Shown here one piece after another: positions 1 to 5,974 of a DNA stretch of 9,502 bases. Position numbers and translations under genes: made by a program. The stretch is from Pseudomonadota bacterium (GTDB taxonomy: Bacteria > Pseudomonadota > Alphaproteobacteria > Rhizobiales > Rhizobiaceae). Below the pieces are notes generated by a model that ran no database searches, was not told where the DNA came from, and worked only from the letters and a program-made list of their open reading frames with translations. The stretch's first letter is position 1. Each line of letters starts with the position of its first letter. Location of the stretch: positions 1 to 9,502 of the forward strand of contig JAEWLS010000031.1 in NCBI GenBank assembly GCA_023457435.1. The letters run 5' to 3'.

Positions 1-63
1 ATCTTCAGCGGCTGCCAGGCTCAGATGTGGAAGATTGAGAGCTGCGCGCAAGGCAGCGCGCCT

Positions 64-163
64 ATCTCCCCCCTGGTGGGGGAGAAAGGAATTTCAGCGC
101 TTTAGCCGAGCAGGCCGGAGGCCGTCGCGAGGCTAAGTGCTAGAAATTCCAAGTGAGGGGGTC
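64..163. repeat. composite palindromic intergenic repeat
   Basis: Two nested structures are visible. The first is a hairpin with 8-bp arms TCTCCCCC (65-72) and GGGGGAGA (78-85) and a 5-nt loop. The second is a long imperfect hairpin: the arm at 88-107 pairs with 131-150, with a perfect outer 8 bp GGAATTTC / GAAATTCC, a few bulges, and a 23-nt apex that is itself GC-rich. The element ends in GAGGGGGTC (155-163), which runs into the stop codon of the DUF559 gene. Its first module is nearly identical to the palindrome at 9479-9501. From memory, mosaic elements of this type are abundant between Mesorhizobium genes; copy number could not be checked here. Confidence 0.7.
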
Positions 164-515
164 AAATCCGCCGACCCGCCTCGTGCAGGATCGTCGCGCA
201 GACGCCGTCGATGTTTTGAATCACCTCGTCGTTCCAAACCCGAAGCGTCCGAAAGCCCTTGGCCCCGAAGTGCCGGTCTCGCACGTCGTCGCGCCGCGAC
301 TCGCTGTGCTGTCCGCCGTCGACCTCGACGATCAGCATCGCCTCGAAGCAGGCGAAGTCGAGGATGTATCCGTCGAGCGGCACTTGCCGCCGGAACTTCA
401 GGCCTTCGAGTTGCTGGTTGCGCAACGCCTGCCAGAGCAGGTTCTCGCCCTTGGTGGAATCCGCCCGCATGGCTCGGGCGAAGGTGCGGAGAGGTGGCGG
501 CGTGCGCTGGCGCAT
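162..515 (-). CDS. DUF559 endonuclease-like protein
   Basis: A 117-residue protein of the DUF559 family, which has the restriction-endonuclease-like fold related to Vsr very-short-patch repair nucleases. Family hallmarks are visible in order: a basic N-terminal helix with RTFARAMRADST, then ENLLWQALRNQQL, then GLKFRRQVPLDGYILDF, and the presumed catalytic strand LIVEVDGGQH followed by an R-rich helix. The C-terminal part reads FRTLRVWNDEV, also typical. The reading frame is open further upstream to an ATG at 582-584, but the family normally begins near RQRTPPP, so ATG 513-515 is preferred; no clear Shine-Dalgarno supports either start. The stop codon overlaps the end of the adjacent palindromic repeat, and an 8-bp inverted repeat brackets the gene. 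Biological role is unknown; a DNA-nicking or repair function is inferred from fold only. Confidence 0.8.
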   Translation of the reverse strand: MRQRTPPPLRTFARAMRADSTKGENLLWQALRNQQLEGLKFRRQVPLDGYILDFACFEAMLIVEVDGGQHSESRRDDVRDRHFGAKGFRTLRVWNDEVIQNIDGVCATILHEAGRRI

Positions 516-574
516 GGGAGATTGTTGGCCGAGATGCCTTCCTTGGCTACGCCTTCTCTTGCGACAAAGTGCAA

Positions 575-617
575 TGACCCCCACGAAAGGGGGTCGCGCC
601 GTGCGGCACGACCCCCT
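575..617. repeat. overlapping GACCCCC/GGGGGTC hairpins
   Basis: Three alternating arms lie here: GACCCCC (576-582), GGGGGTC (589-595) and GACCCCC (610-616). The middle arm can pair with either neighbour. The right-hand hairpin is stronger: AGGGGGTCG (588-596) with CGACCCCCT (609-617), and an inner GCCG/CGGC stem after one mismatch. No U-rich tail follows on either strand, so a simple terminator is not favoured. The TGACCCCC at 575-582 is also the inverted partner of GGGGGTCA at 157-164 on the other side of the DUF559 gene. Confidence 0.65.
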
Positions 618-650
618 CCCTGGCCAGGATCGCCGGCCCCCGGCGCTCCC

Positions 651-697
651 GACGTCCCTATAGACCCGACGTCTCTATAGACCCGACGTCTCTATAG
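651..697. repeat. 17-bp tandem repeat, 2.8 copies
   Basis: Unit GACGTCTCTATAGACCC. Copy 1 is at 651-667 with one C-for-T change, copy 2 at 668-684, and copy 3 (685-697) keeps the first 13 bases before diverging into the terminator. Each unit contains two 6-bp palindromes, GACGTC and CTATAG. It lies just beyond the terminator of the tadG-like gene. No function is evident; replication slippage or a repeated protein-binding site are both possible. Confidence 0.85.
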
Positions 698-731
698 AAA
701 AGACCCGCCGCGTTTTCCACGGCAGGTCTTT
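697..731 (-). terminator. rho-independent terminator after tadG-like gene
   Basis: Read on the minus strand, the stem AGACCTGCCGYG / CGCGGCGGGTCT (plus-strand 701-730) closes a loop around GGAAAA and is followed by TTTTCTATAG. It begins about 20 bp after the stop codon of the vWA/TadG-like gene. On the plus strand the stem is also followed by TCTTTCTCC, so it may work weakly in both directions. Confidence 0.75.
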
Positions 732-749
732 CTCCGGTCGTTTCGCGCG

Positions 750-2654
750 TCAGCTCGTGATGCGCAGGTTGGACAGTTCGTCAGCGATCTCCTTGAAGGT
801 CTGCGAGAGATTGCCGCCGGTGGTGTTCCAGAACAGCTTCGCCGGCTTCGACGCGTCGCTGGCGTCCCTGCGGAAGCGGGAGTCCGACGAGCAGGCCTTG
901 AGACCCTCGATCTGCGCCTTCTGCTGCGTGTCGCTGGTCGACAGGTCGAGCGCGACGGTCATCACGATGACGCCCTCGGTCTTGGCGTTGCGGCAGGTGG
1001 CCGACATCTGCTGATTGAGGGCCGCGGAATAGTTGTCGTTCGAGTAGTCGGTGTTGGACACGGTATTGTCCGTACCCATGAACAGGCGGGTTGTGGTGCC
1101 GCCGCTTTGGGTGATGCCGGTGTAGCCGTAGGCCGAGTAGATCGATTTGAGGCCCGCATTGTCCGAATAGCCGAGCGACGAAGGCGTGTAATAGGTATTC
1201 TCGCCATCGGTGAGCACGATGACGATCTTGTCGACGCCGTTCTCGCTGTCGGGTCTGCCCTGGCTGAACGGCTCGCCGCCCGACACCGTCCGCCAGCCCC
1301 AGGCGATGCCCTCAGGAACGTTCGTTCCGCCGAGCGGCTGCATGGCGTCGATCGCCGACTTGATCGCGGTCAGACCATCCGATTTGGTCACGTCGGTCAG
1401 CGGGGTGATCGGCGTTGTCGTGCAGCTGGCGTTCGGGCCGTCATCGCCGCTAGCCGAACTCATCGTGCCGTACGGCGCCACTTCAAAATATTTCGGCATC
1501 GAACGCTGGCGCGCCAGCTGCGTGGACGCGCCGGTGCTGGTCGACGTCGTCTTGTCATCCCACCAGCTGTTGTTCGACGAGAACGTCTTGATGGTGTTCC
1601 AGTAGTCGCCCTGATCGGTCCACTTGTTGCCCACTTCGTCCGGCGCGAACATCGGCACGAACAAGGTGGCCGGTGTCGTGCTGGAAGGCGCGGCGTCGGT
1701 GGTGTTGTAGGGGTAGGGCCGAGCCTCGACGCAACCCGCCCAGGAGGCATAGGGCTCGGTGTTGTAAACGTAGGCACCGCCGCTCCAGGTGCGCGTCGTC
1801 CGCTTAACGTCGTTGTACAGGGTGAAGCGCGTCACCTTCTGGTTCTGCTCGGTGCCCCAGCCGGAACCCTTCTTGTAGTAGACGCCGCCGGAGAGCTCGA
1901 CGCGCTTGTTGCCCGTCATCGTCGTCCAGTCGAAGATCTCGTGATGGACGGGCGAGCGGCCGTCGAGGTCCATCCACGACTTGGCCGCGTTCGACGCGCC
2001 GACATTGACCGAGGCCGCGAACGGAACCAGTGCGAACTGGATCGGCTTGTCCACCTGCTTGATCTGCCCGGCGGTGGCGGCGAGGGACTCGACCAGCTGC
2101 TTGGCCGCGTCGCGCAGGAGCACGATGCGCTTCTTGCCGGAGCCGGAGCCGTTGTAGTCCATCGAGCCCGAATTATCGAGGACGAGCGCGACTTCCATCG
2201 CGTTCTTGAGCTGCACTTCGGAGCGCGCCTTGAAATCGAGCTTGCTGTCCGCGCCGCCGCTCTGCCCGATCAGCGACTTGAAGGAGGGCAGGAAGTAGGG
2301 CTGGTACTTGAGGTTGGCCGAAAGCACGACGGTGCCGCCGCCTGCCTGCGTGTTGTTCGGCAAGGTGATGTTGAGGGTCGCGTTGGCGGGATCGACGTCG
2401 CTCAGATTGGCCTTGAAGAAGTCCTGCGCATACTGCTTGAGCTGCGCCTCGGTGCCACCCTCGACGTAGCGCCGCGCGGTGGCGACGCCGGCGGCGTCGA
2501 GCGCGTTGAGCGTGGCCTGCCTCTGGCGCGACATTTCCGTGTAGTCGACGGCGAGGGCAAGCCCGCCCATGATGGGGACGATGGCGGCCGCGGTCATCAT
2601 CATGAAGTTGCCGCGCTTGTCGGAAGCGAAACGACGCAACATGGAGGTGATCAT
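750..2654 (-). CDS. TadG-like pilus-assembly protein with vWA domain
   Basis: A 634-residue protein resembling TadG and related 'TadE/TadG family / pilus assembly protein' sequences of alphaproteobacteria. The N-terminus has a short basic stretch (LRRFASDKRGN) followed by a hydrophobic membrane segment at about residues 17-37, typical of the TadE-like N-terminus. A von Willebrand A domain begins near residue 150 with the MIDAS motif DNSGSM (160-165), followed by GGTNVPEGIAWGWR (442-455, the MIDAS threonine) and IVIVLTDGENT (477-487). Between these lies an unusually long insert, about residues 235-430, rich in Tyr, Trp, Thr and Ser. The bulk is expected outside the inner membrane. An alternative start four codons in (ATG 2640-2642, giving MLRRFASDK) fits family N-termini better and has AGGA about 11 nt upstream. 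No other tad/cpa genes lie in the window, so it is an orphan locally; adhesion or Flp-pilus function is inferred. Confidence 0.85.
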   Translation of the reverse strand: MITSMLRRFASDKRGNFMMMTAAAIVPIMGGLALAVDYTEMSRQRQATLNALDAAGVATARRYVEGGTEAQLKQYAQDFFKANLSDVDPANATLNITLPNNTQAGGGTVVLSANLKYQPYFLPSFKSLIGQSGGADSKLDFKARSEVQLKNAMEVALVLDNSGSMDYNGSGSGKKRIVLLRDAAKQLVESLAATAGQIKQVDKPIQFALVPFAASVNVGASNAAKSWMDLDGRSPVHHEIFDWTTMTGNKRVELSGGVYYKKGSGWGTEQNQKVTRFTLYNDVKRTTRTWSGGAYVYNTEPYASWAGCVEARPYPYNTTDAAPSSTTPATLFVPMFAPDEVGNKWTDQGDYWNTIKTFSSNNSWWDDKTTSTSTGASTQLARQRSMPKYFEVAPYGTMSSASGDDGPNASCTTTPITPLTDVTKSDGLTAIKSAIDAMQPLGGTNVPEGIAWGWRTVSGGEPFSQGRPDSENGVDKIVIVLTDGENTYYTPSSLGYSDNAGLKSIYSAYGYTGITQSGGTTTRLFMGTDNTVSNTDYSNDNYSAALNQQMSATCRNAKTEGVIVMTVALDLSTSDTQQKAQIEGLKACSSDSRFRRDASDASKPAKLFWNTTGGNLSQTFKEIADELSNLRITS

Positions 2655-2690
2655 CCTGAGTAACGTGAATAGTGTTACGGTGCAGGATGA
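2651..2690 (-). promoter_or_regulatory. inverted repeat over tadG-like start codon
   Basis: Arms TCATCCTG (2651-2658) and CAGGATGA (2683-2690) are perfect 8-bp complements. An inner pair, GTAAC (2660-2664) and GTTAC (2674-2678), extends the stem across a 1/4-nt internal loop. In the minus-strand transcript this hairpin contains the AGGA and the AUG at 2654. It could block translation or serve as an operator; the sequence alone does not decide. Confidence 0.45.
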
Positions 2691-2705
2691 CAGACAGAAT
2701 TTAAG

Positions 2706-2759
2706 GCCGCGTGTTGCCGACCTTTCGAAATCGGCGCGGCTGGTAAACCGACTGTTTAC
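2706..2759 (-). other. two further hairpins downstream of EAL gene
   Basis: GCCGC (2706-2710) and GCCGA (2716-2720) pair with TCGGC (2731-2735) and GCGGC (2736-2740) around a loop containing the palindrome TTTCGAAA; a 5-nt bulge separates the two left half-stems. A second small hairpin, GTAAAC (2743-2748) / GTTTAC (2754-2759), overlaps the EAL stop codon. On the minus strand the larger stem is followed by CTTAAATTC, a poor U-tract, so a weak terminator or transcript-processing structure between the EAL and TadG-like genes is only a suggestion. Confidence 0.35.
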
Positions 2760-3970
2760 GTTCCGGTGAGCGCCGCCTGACGCGCCGCCGACGAACGGAT
2801 GCGGCGCGGCGCCGAAAAGCGCTCGCCGACCATCAGGTCGATGCCGAGATCGATGAGGCCGACGGCGTCCTCGTCTCGCGCCACGCCTGTGGCGACCACG
2901 GACAGGCCCGCTTCCGTCGCCGCGGCGGCGAGTTCCGCCCCGGGTGCGGTACGGCGGCGGCTGCGCTCGCGATCAAGCAGGCGGTTCGCGCCGATCTTGA
3001 CCTGGTGGACGCCGCGCTTCCTGGCCATCGCGGCGTCTGCTGCATTGCCGTCCCAATTCTCCAGCGCGAAGCGGAAGCCGGCGGCGGTGAGCTGGTCGAT
3101 ACGGTCGCGCACCTCGCCGCCGGCGGCAATGAGCGCGGCAGGGACGGAGAACACGACGGAGCTCGCCAGCCCCTTGTGAGACTGTGCGAGCTCTGCGATG
3201 GCCCGAACCTCGACGCCATTGGTGAGCAGCGCCTCGGACACAGCCACGTGGAAGGGCATGCGCTCCGTCGCGGTGCCGAGCTGGCGGCGGCCGGCGTTTA
3301 TCGCCGCGCGGACCAGCGCGACTTCGAAGGCGCCGCCATCGAGGCCCGGCACCGGCTGCGCCAGGCGGCGGATGTCGACGGGTTTCAGTCCCTCGCCCGG
3401 TTCGAGATGCATGTGCACCTCGAAGCCGGTCGCCGCGCTTTGCGCGACCGACACGATCGGCTGCAGGCTGACCTCGCTCTCGCCCGAGGCGACAGCGGCG
3501 ACGAGCGCGGCCTGCACGGCGTCGGCCGCGGAAAGTTCGGCTTCCGAGATGCGCTCGACATTGCGCTGTGGCGCCGCCTCCTCTGCGACTGCCACCGGCA
3601 TCGCGACCGGCGCCGCTGCCTGCGGCGGCGGTGCCGGCTCGGCGACCGGCATTTCGGTCAGCGCGCGGATCTCCTCGGCGATCTTGCGGTTGAGCTCGCC
3701 GATCGTCGCCGCATCGCGCTCGCTGCGCGAGGAGAGATCGCGCAGCGCCATCTCGACGGAGCGCGTGACCCGGGTGAAATCGGCCTCGGCGCGCATCGCG
3801 CGGCGCACGGCAAGGAAGGCGACAATCAGCGCCACGGCGGAGAGGGCGACGGATGCCAGCGGCAGGATGGTCGTATCGAGGGCCGGACCGGCCGGCGCCT
3901 GCGCCCTTGAGGCGCCTGCGATGGCGACGGCGACGCCCGCGCCGAGGACGGCTATCGTCCCTTTTCGCAT
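2756..3970 (-). CDS. membrane-anchored degenerate EAL-domain protein
   Basis: A 404-residue protein. Residues 1-23 look like a signal or first membrane segment ending in ASRAQA. A second hydrophobic segment lies at about 33-54 (TILPLASVALSAVALIVAFL). A charged helical, probably coiled-coil stretch (about 57-107) and an Ala/Pro-rich linker (about 108-140) follow, then a C-terminal EAL fold (about 150-395). The fold is recognisable but the c-di-GMP phosphodiesterase residues are not: the EALLR signature reads EVHMH, the Asn of the SVN strand is Ala (FHVAVSEAL), the DDFG motif reads ENWDGN, KID reads KIG, and the AEGVE motif reads ATGVA. Hydrolysis of c-di-GMP is therefore unlikely; ligand sensing or a scaffold role is inferred. 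The frame is open to GTG 4010-4012, but ATG 3968-3970 with upstream GGGA is the better start. It lies upstream of, and on the same strand as, the TadG-like gene. Confidence 0.8.
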   Translation of the reverse strand: MRKGTIAVLGAGVAVAIAGASRAQAPAGPALDTTILPLASVALSAVALIVAFLAVRRAMRAEADFTRVTRSVEMALRDLSSRSERDAATIGELNRKIAEEIRALTEMPVAEPAPPPQAAAPVAMPVAVAEEAAPQRNVERISEAELSAADAVQAALVAAVASGESEVSLQPIVSVAQSAATGFEVHMHLEPGEGLKPVDIRRLAQPVPGLDGGAFEVALVRAAINAGRRQLGTATERMPFHVAVSEALLTNGVEVRAIAELAQSHKGLASSVVFSVPAALIAAGGEVRDRIDQLTAAGFRFALENWDGNAADAAMARKRGVHQVKIGANRLLDRERSRRRTAPGAELAAAATEAGLSVVATGVARDEDAVGLIDLGIDLMVGERFSAPRRIRSSAARQAALTGT

Positions 3971-4124
3971 GATCTGTCCCGAACCCGTCTGCCGCGTCGG
4001 CGGCTTTCCCACTGCGCTTGTGCCACCCGCGGAAGTTGCTGTTAAGCGAAAGCTGGTGACAGGGTGAACACGTTCGGTTAATGCCGCGGCGGATGTCCCA
4101 GCCCTGCCTGACCGCGAAAAAACC
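3971..4124. other. divergent intergenic region
   Basis: 154 bp between the minus-strand EAL gene and the plus-strand HAD gene. It must carry both promoters if both genes start here, but no convincing -35/-10 pair or operator could be picked out by eye. No riboswitch-like structure was seen, including no recognisable FMN (RFN) element upstream of the ribF cluster. Confidence 0.5.
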
Positions 4125-4973
4125 GTGCCGCTGACGTCCGCAAGCCTCGACGAGGTAGCGGCGCCTTACGCTGCCATCCTCAGCGACGTCTGGGGTGTTC
4201 TGCACAATGGCGCGCGCGCTCACGACGCCGCCGGAGCGGCGCTGGCGCGGGCGCGCGAAGCCGGCAAGGCGGTGGTCCTGATCACCAACGCGCCGCGTCC
4301 GCGCGGGCCGATCGAGGCGCAGTTGTCGCGGCTGGGCGTCGATTGCAGTTCGTGGGACAGGCTGGTGACGTCCGGCGACGTGACGCGCACGCTCATCGCC
4401 TCCGGGCCGCGGCGGATCTACCACATCGGCCCCGACCTGGACATGCCGCTCTACGACGGGCTCGATGTCGAGCTGGTCGAGGAGTTCGAAGCGCAGGCAG
4501 TCGTCTGCACCGGCCTGTTCGACGACGAGGCGGAGACGCCCGAGGACTACGCCGAACAGTTGCAGCGGCTGCGCGCGCGCAACCTTCCGCTGATCTGCGC
4601 CAACCCCGACATCGTCGTGGAGCGCGGCGACCGGCTGCTCTGGTGCGCCGGCGCGCTTGCCCGCGACTACGGCCAGCTCGGCGGCCGGACCCTGATCGCC
4701 GGCAAGCCGCACCGGCCCATCTACGAGGCCGCCCTCGCGGCCGCCGGCGAGGTGCTCGGCCGCACCGTCGAGGCGCATGAGGTGCTGGCCATCGGCGACG
4801 GCGCGCTGACCGACCTGAAGGGCGCGGCGCAGAACGGCATGGATGCGCTGTTCGTCACGTCCGGAATCCACGCCGCCGAATACGGCGGACACGAACCCGA
4901 CCCGGAGAAGCTGGCCCAGTTCCTCAAGGGGCACGGCATGGAGCCGGTAGCGGTCATGCCACAGCTGTGGTGA
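4125..4973 (+). CDS. HAD-IIA family hydrolase (TIGR01459-like)
   Basis: A 282-residue haloacid-dehalogenase superfamily phosphatase, subfamily IIA, similar to the TIGR01459 group often found beside ribF in alphaproteobacteria. Motif I is ILSDVWGVLHNG with nucleophile Asp21; the second Asp of the usual DxD is replaced by Trp23, which is characteristic of this group. Motif II is VVLITNAPRP, motif III the Lys in IAGKPHRPIYEAA, and motif IV IGDGALTDLKGA, which binds Mg2+. A cap domain occupies about residues 85-190. Substrate is unknown; phosphatase activity on a sugar phosphate or nucleotide is the family expectation, and association with flavin metabolism is only contextual. The start is GTG 4125-4127 with no clear Shine-Dalgarno; no upstream in-frame ATG was found. 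It is followed after 7 bp by ribF, so co-transcription is likely. Confidence 0.85.
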   Translation: MPLTSASLDEVAAPYAAILSDVWGVLHNGARAHDAAGAALARAREAGKAVVLITNAPRPRGPIEAQLSRLGVDCSSWDRLVTSGDVTRTLIASGPRRIYHIGPDLDMPLYDGLDVELVEEFEAQAVVCTGLFDDEAETPEDYAEQLQRLRARNLPLICANPDIVVERGDRLLWCAGALARDYGQLGGRTLIAGKPHRPIYEAALAAAGEVLGRTVEAHEVLAIGDGALTDLKGAAQNGMDALFVTSGIHAAEYGGHEPDPEKLAQFLKGHGMEPVAVMPQLW

Positions 4974-4980
4974 GGGCGCG

Positions 4981-5961
4981 GTGACAACCCCGCTTCGTAT
5001 CGGCGATCCGGCAGCGCTGCCTTCCCGGCTCCGCGGCGGCGTGGTCGCGATCGGCAATTTCGACGGCGTGCACCGCGGCCATCACGCCGTGCTCGACTGT
5101 GCGCGCGACGAGGCGGCGAAACTTGGCGCACCCTTTGTCGTGCTCACCTTCGAGCCGCATCCGCGCGCGGTATTTAGGCCCGGCGAGCCTCTTTTCAGGC
5201 TGACGCCGGCGCCGCTGAAGGCACGCCTGCTCGGCATGGTGGGAGCAGCCTGCGTCGTCGAGCTGGGGTTCGACGCGGCGGTTGCAGCCATGTCGGCGGA
5301 GGAGTTCGTGCAGACGGTGCTGGTCGGGGCCCTGGCGATCCGCCACGCGGTGACCGGGTTCGACTTCCACTTCGGCAAGGGTCGCCAGGGCAACCCGACG
5401 TTCCTGAAGGCCGCCGGCGAGCGCCTCGGCTTCCGCGTCTCGGTTGTCGAGGCCTTCGGCGACGAGGGCGGCTCGGTGGTCTCGTCGAGCCGGATCCGCG
5501 AACTGCTCGAGACCGGCGACGTTGCCGAGGCGGCGGGGCTCCTCGGCTACCGGTACACGGTGCAGGCCGAGGTCTCGCATGGCGCCAAGCTTGGTCGCAC
5601 GCTCGGCTTTCCCACCGCCAACATGGAGCTGCCGGCCGGCACCGCATTGCGCCACGGCATCTACGCGGTGCGGCTGCGCGAGCCCGACGGGACGCTTCAC
5701 GATGGTGTGGCGAGCTTCGGGCGCCGTCCCACTGTCGAGGACAGCGGCCGGCCGCTGCTCGAGACGTACCTGTTCGACTATGCGGGCGACCTTTACGGCA
5801 AGCTCTGCAGTGTCAGCTTCTTCGGCTTCCTGCGCCCCGAGCTCAAGTTCGACGGGCTCGACCCCCTGGTGGCGCAGATGAATCGCGATGCCGAAGAGGC
5901 GCGCGCGCTGCTTTCCGCCGTTCGGCCGCTGGGCGAGGCCGATATGGAGTTGGCGTTCTGA
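4981..5961 (+). CDS. ribF: bifunctional riboflavin kinase / FAD synthetase
   Basis: A 326-residue RibF, the cytoplasmic enzyme that phosphorylates riboflavin to FMN and adenylylates FMN to FAD. The N-terminal FMN adenylyltransferase domain (about 1-185) shows the nucleotidyltransferase signature GNFDGVHRGHHAVL, then VLTFEPHPRAVF, TGFDFHFGKGRQGN and the SSSRIRELL motif. The C-terminal riboflavin kinase domain (about 190-310) has GRTLGFPTANMELP, with the PTAN motif that binds nucleotide and Mg2+, HGIYAV, and ETYLFDYAGDLYGK. Length is normal for the family. The start is GTG 4981-4983, preceded by GAGGG, which overlaps the stop region of the HAD gene. The next gene, DUF1176, starts 13 bp after the stop codon. 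RibF commonly neighbours ileS in bacteria; here ileS lies about 2.5 kb downstream. Confidence 0.95.
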   Translation: MTTPLRIGDPAALPSRLRGGVVAIGNFDGVHRGHHAVLDCARDEAAKLGAPFVVLTFEPHPRAVFRPGEPLFRLTPAPLKARLLGMVGAACVVELGFDAAVAAMSAEEFVQTVLVGALAIRHAVTGFDFHFGKGRQGNPTFLKAAGERLGFRVSVVEAFGDEGGSVVSSSRIRELLETGDVAEAAGLLGYRYTVQAEVSHGAKLGRTLGFPTANMELPAGTALRHGIYAVRLREPDGTLHDGVASFGRRPTVEDSGRPLLETYLFDYAGDLYGKLCSVSFFGFLRPELKFDGLDPLVAQMNRDAEEARALLSAVRPLGEADMELAF

Positions 5962-5974
5962 ACGGAGGACGGTG

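Noticed and set aside
153..680. Plus-strand open frames opposite the DUF559 gene
   Set aside because: DUF559 motifs on the minus strand are clear; these frames pass through the hairpins and tandem repeat and show no domain.
1107..2663. 518-codon plus-strand open frame opposite the tadG-like gene
   Set aside because: It is antisense to a gene with clear vWA motifs, rich in Arg/Gly/Val, with no recognisable domain or ribosome binding site.
3971..4124. FMN riboswitch upstream of the HAD-ribF cluster
   Set aside because: No conserved RFN-element pattern was seen in the 154-bp intergenic region.
2973..5057. 694-codon minus-strand open frame spanning parts of the EAL, HAD and ribF genes
   Set aside because: It is antisense to two well-supported genes and runs through an EAL gene on its own strand in another frame; composition (Arg/Ala/Gly-rich, no domain) is that of a GC-rich shadow frame.
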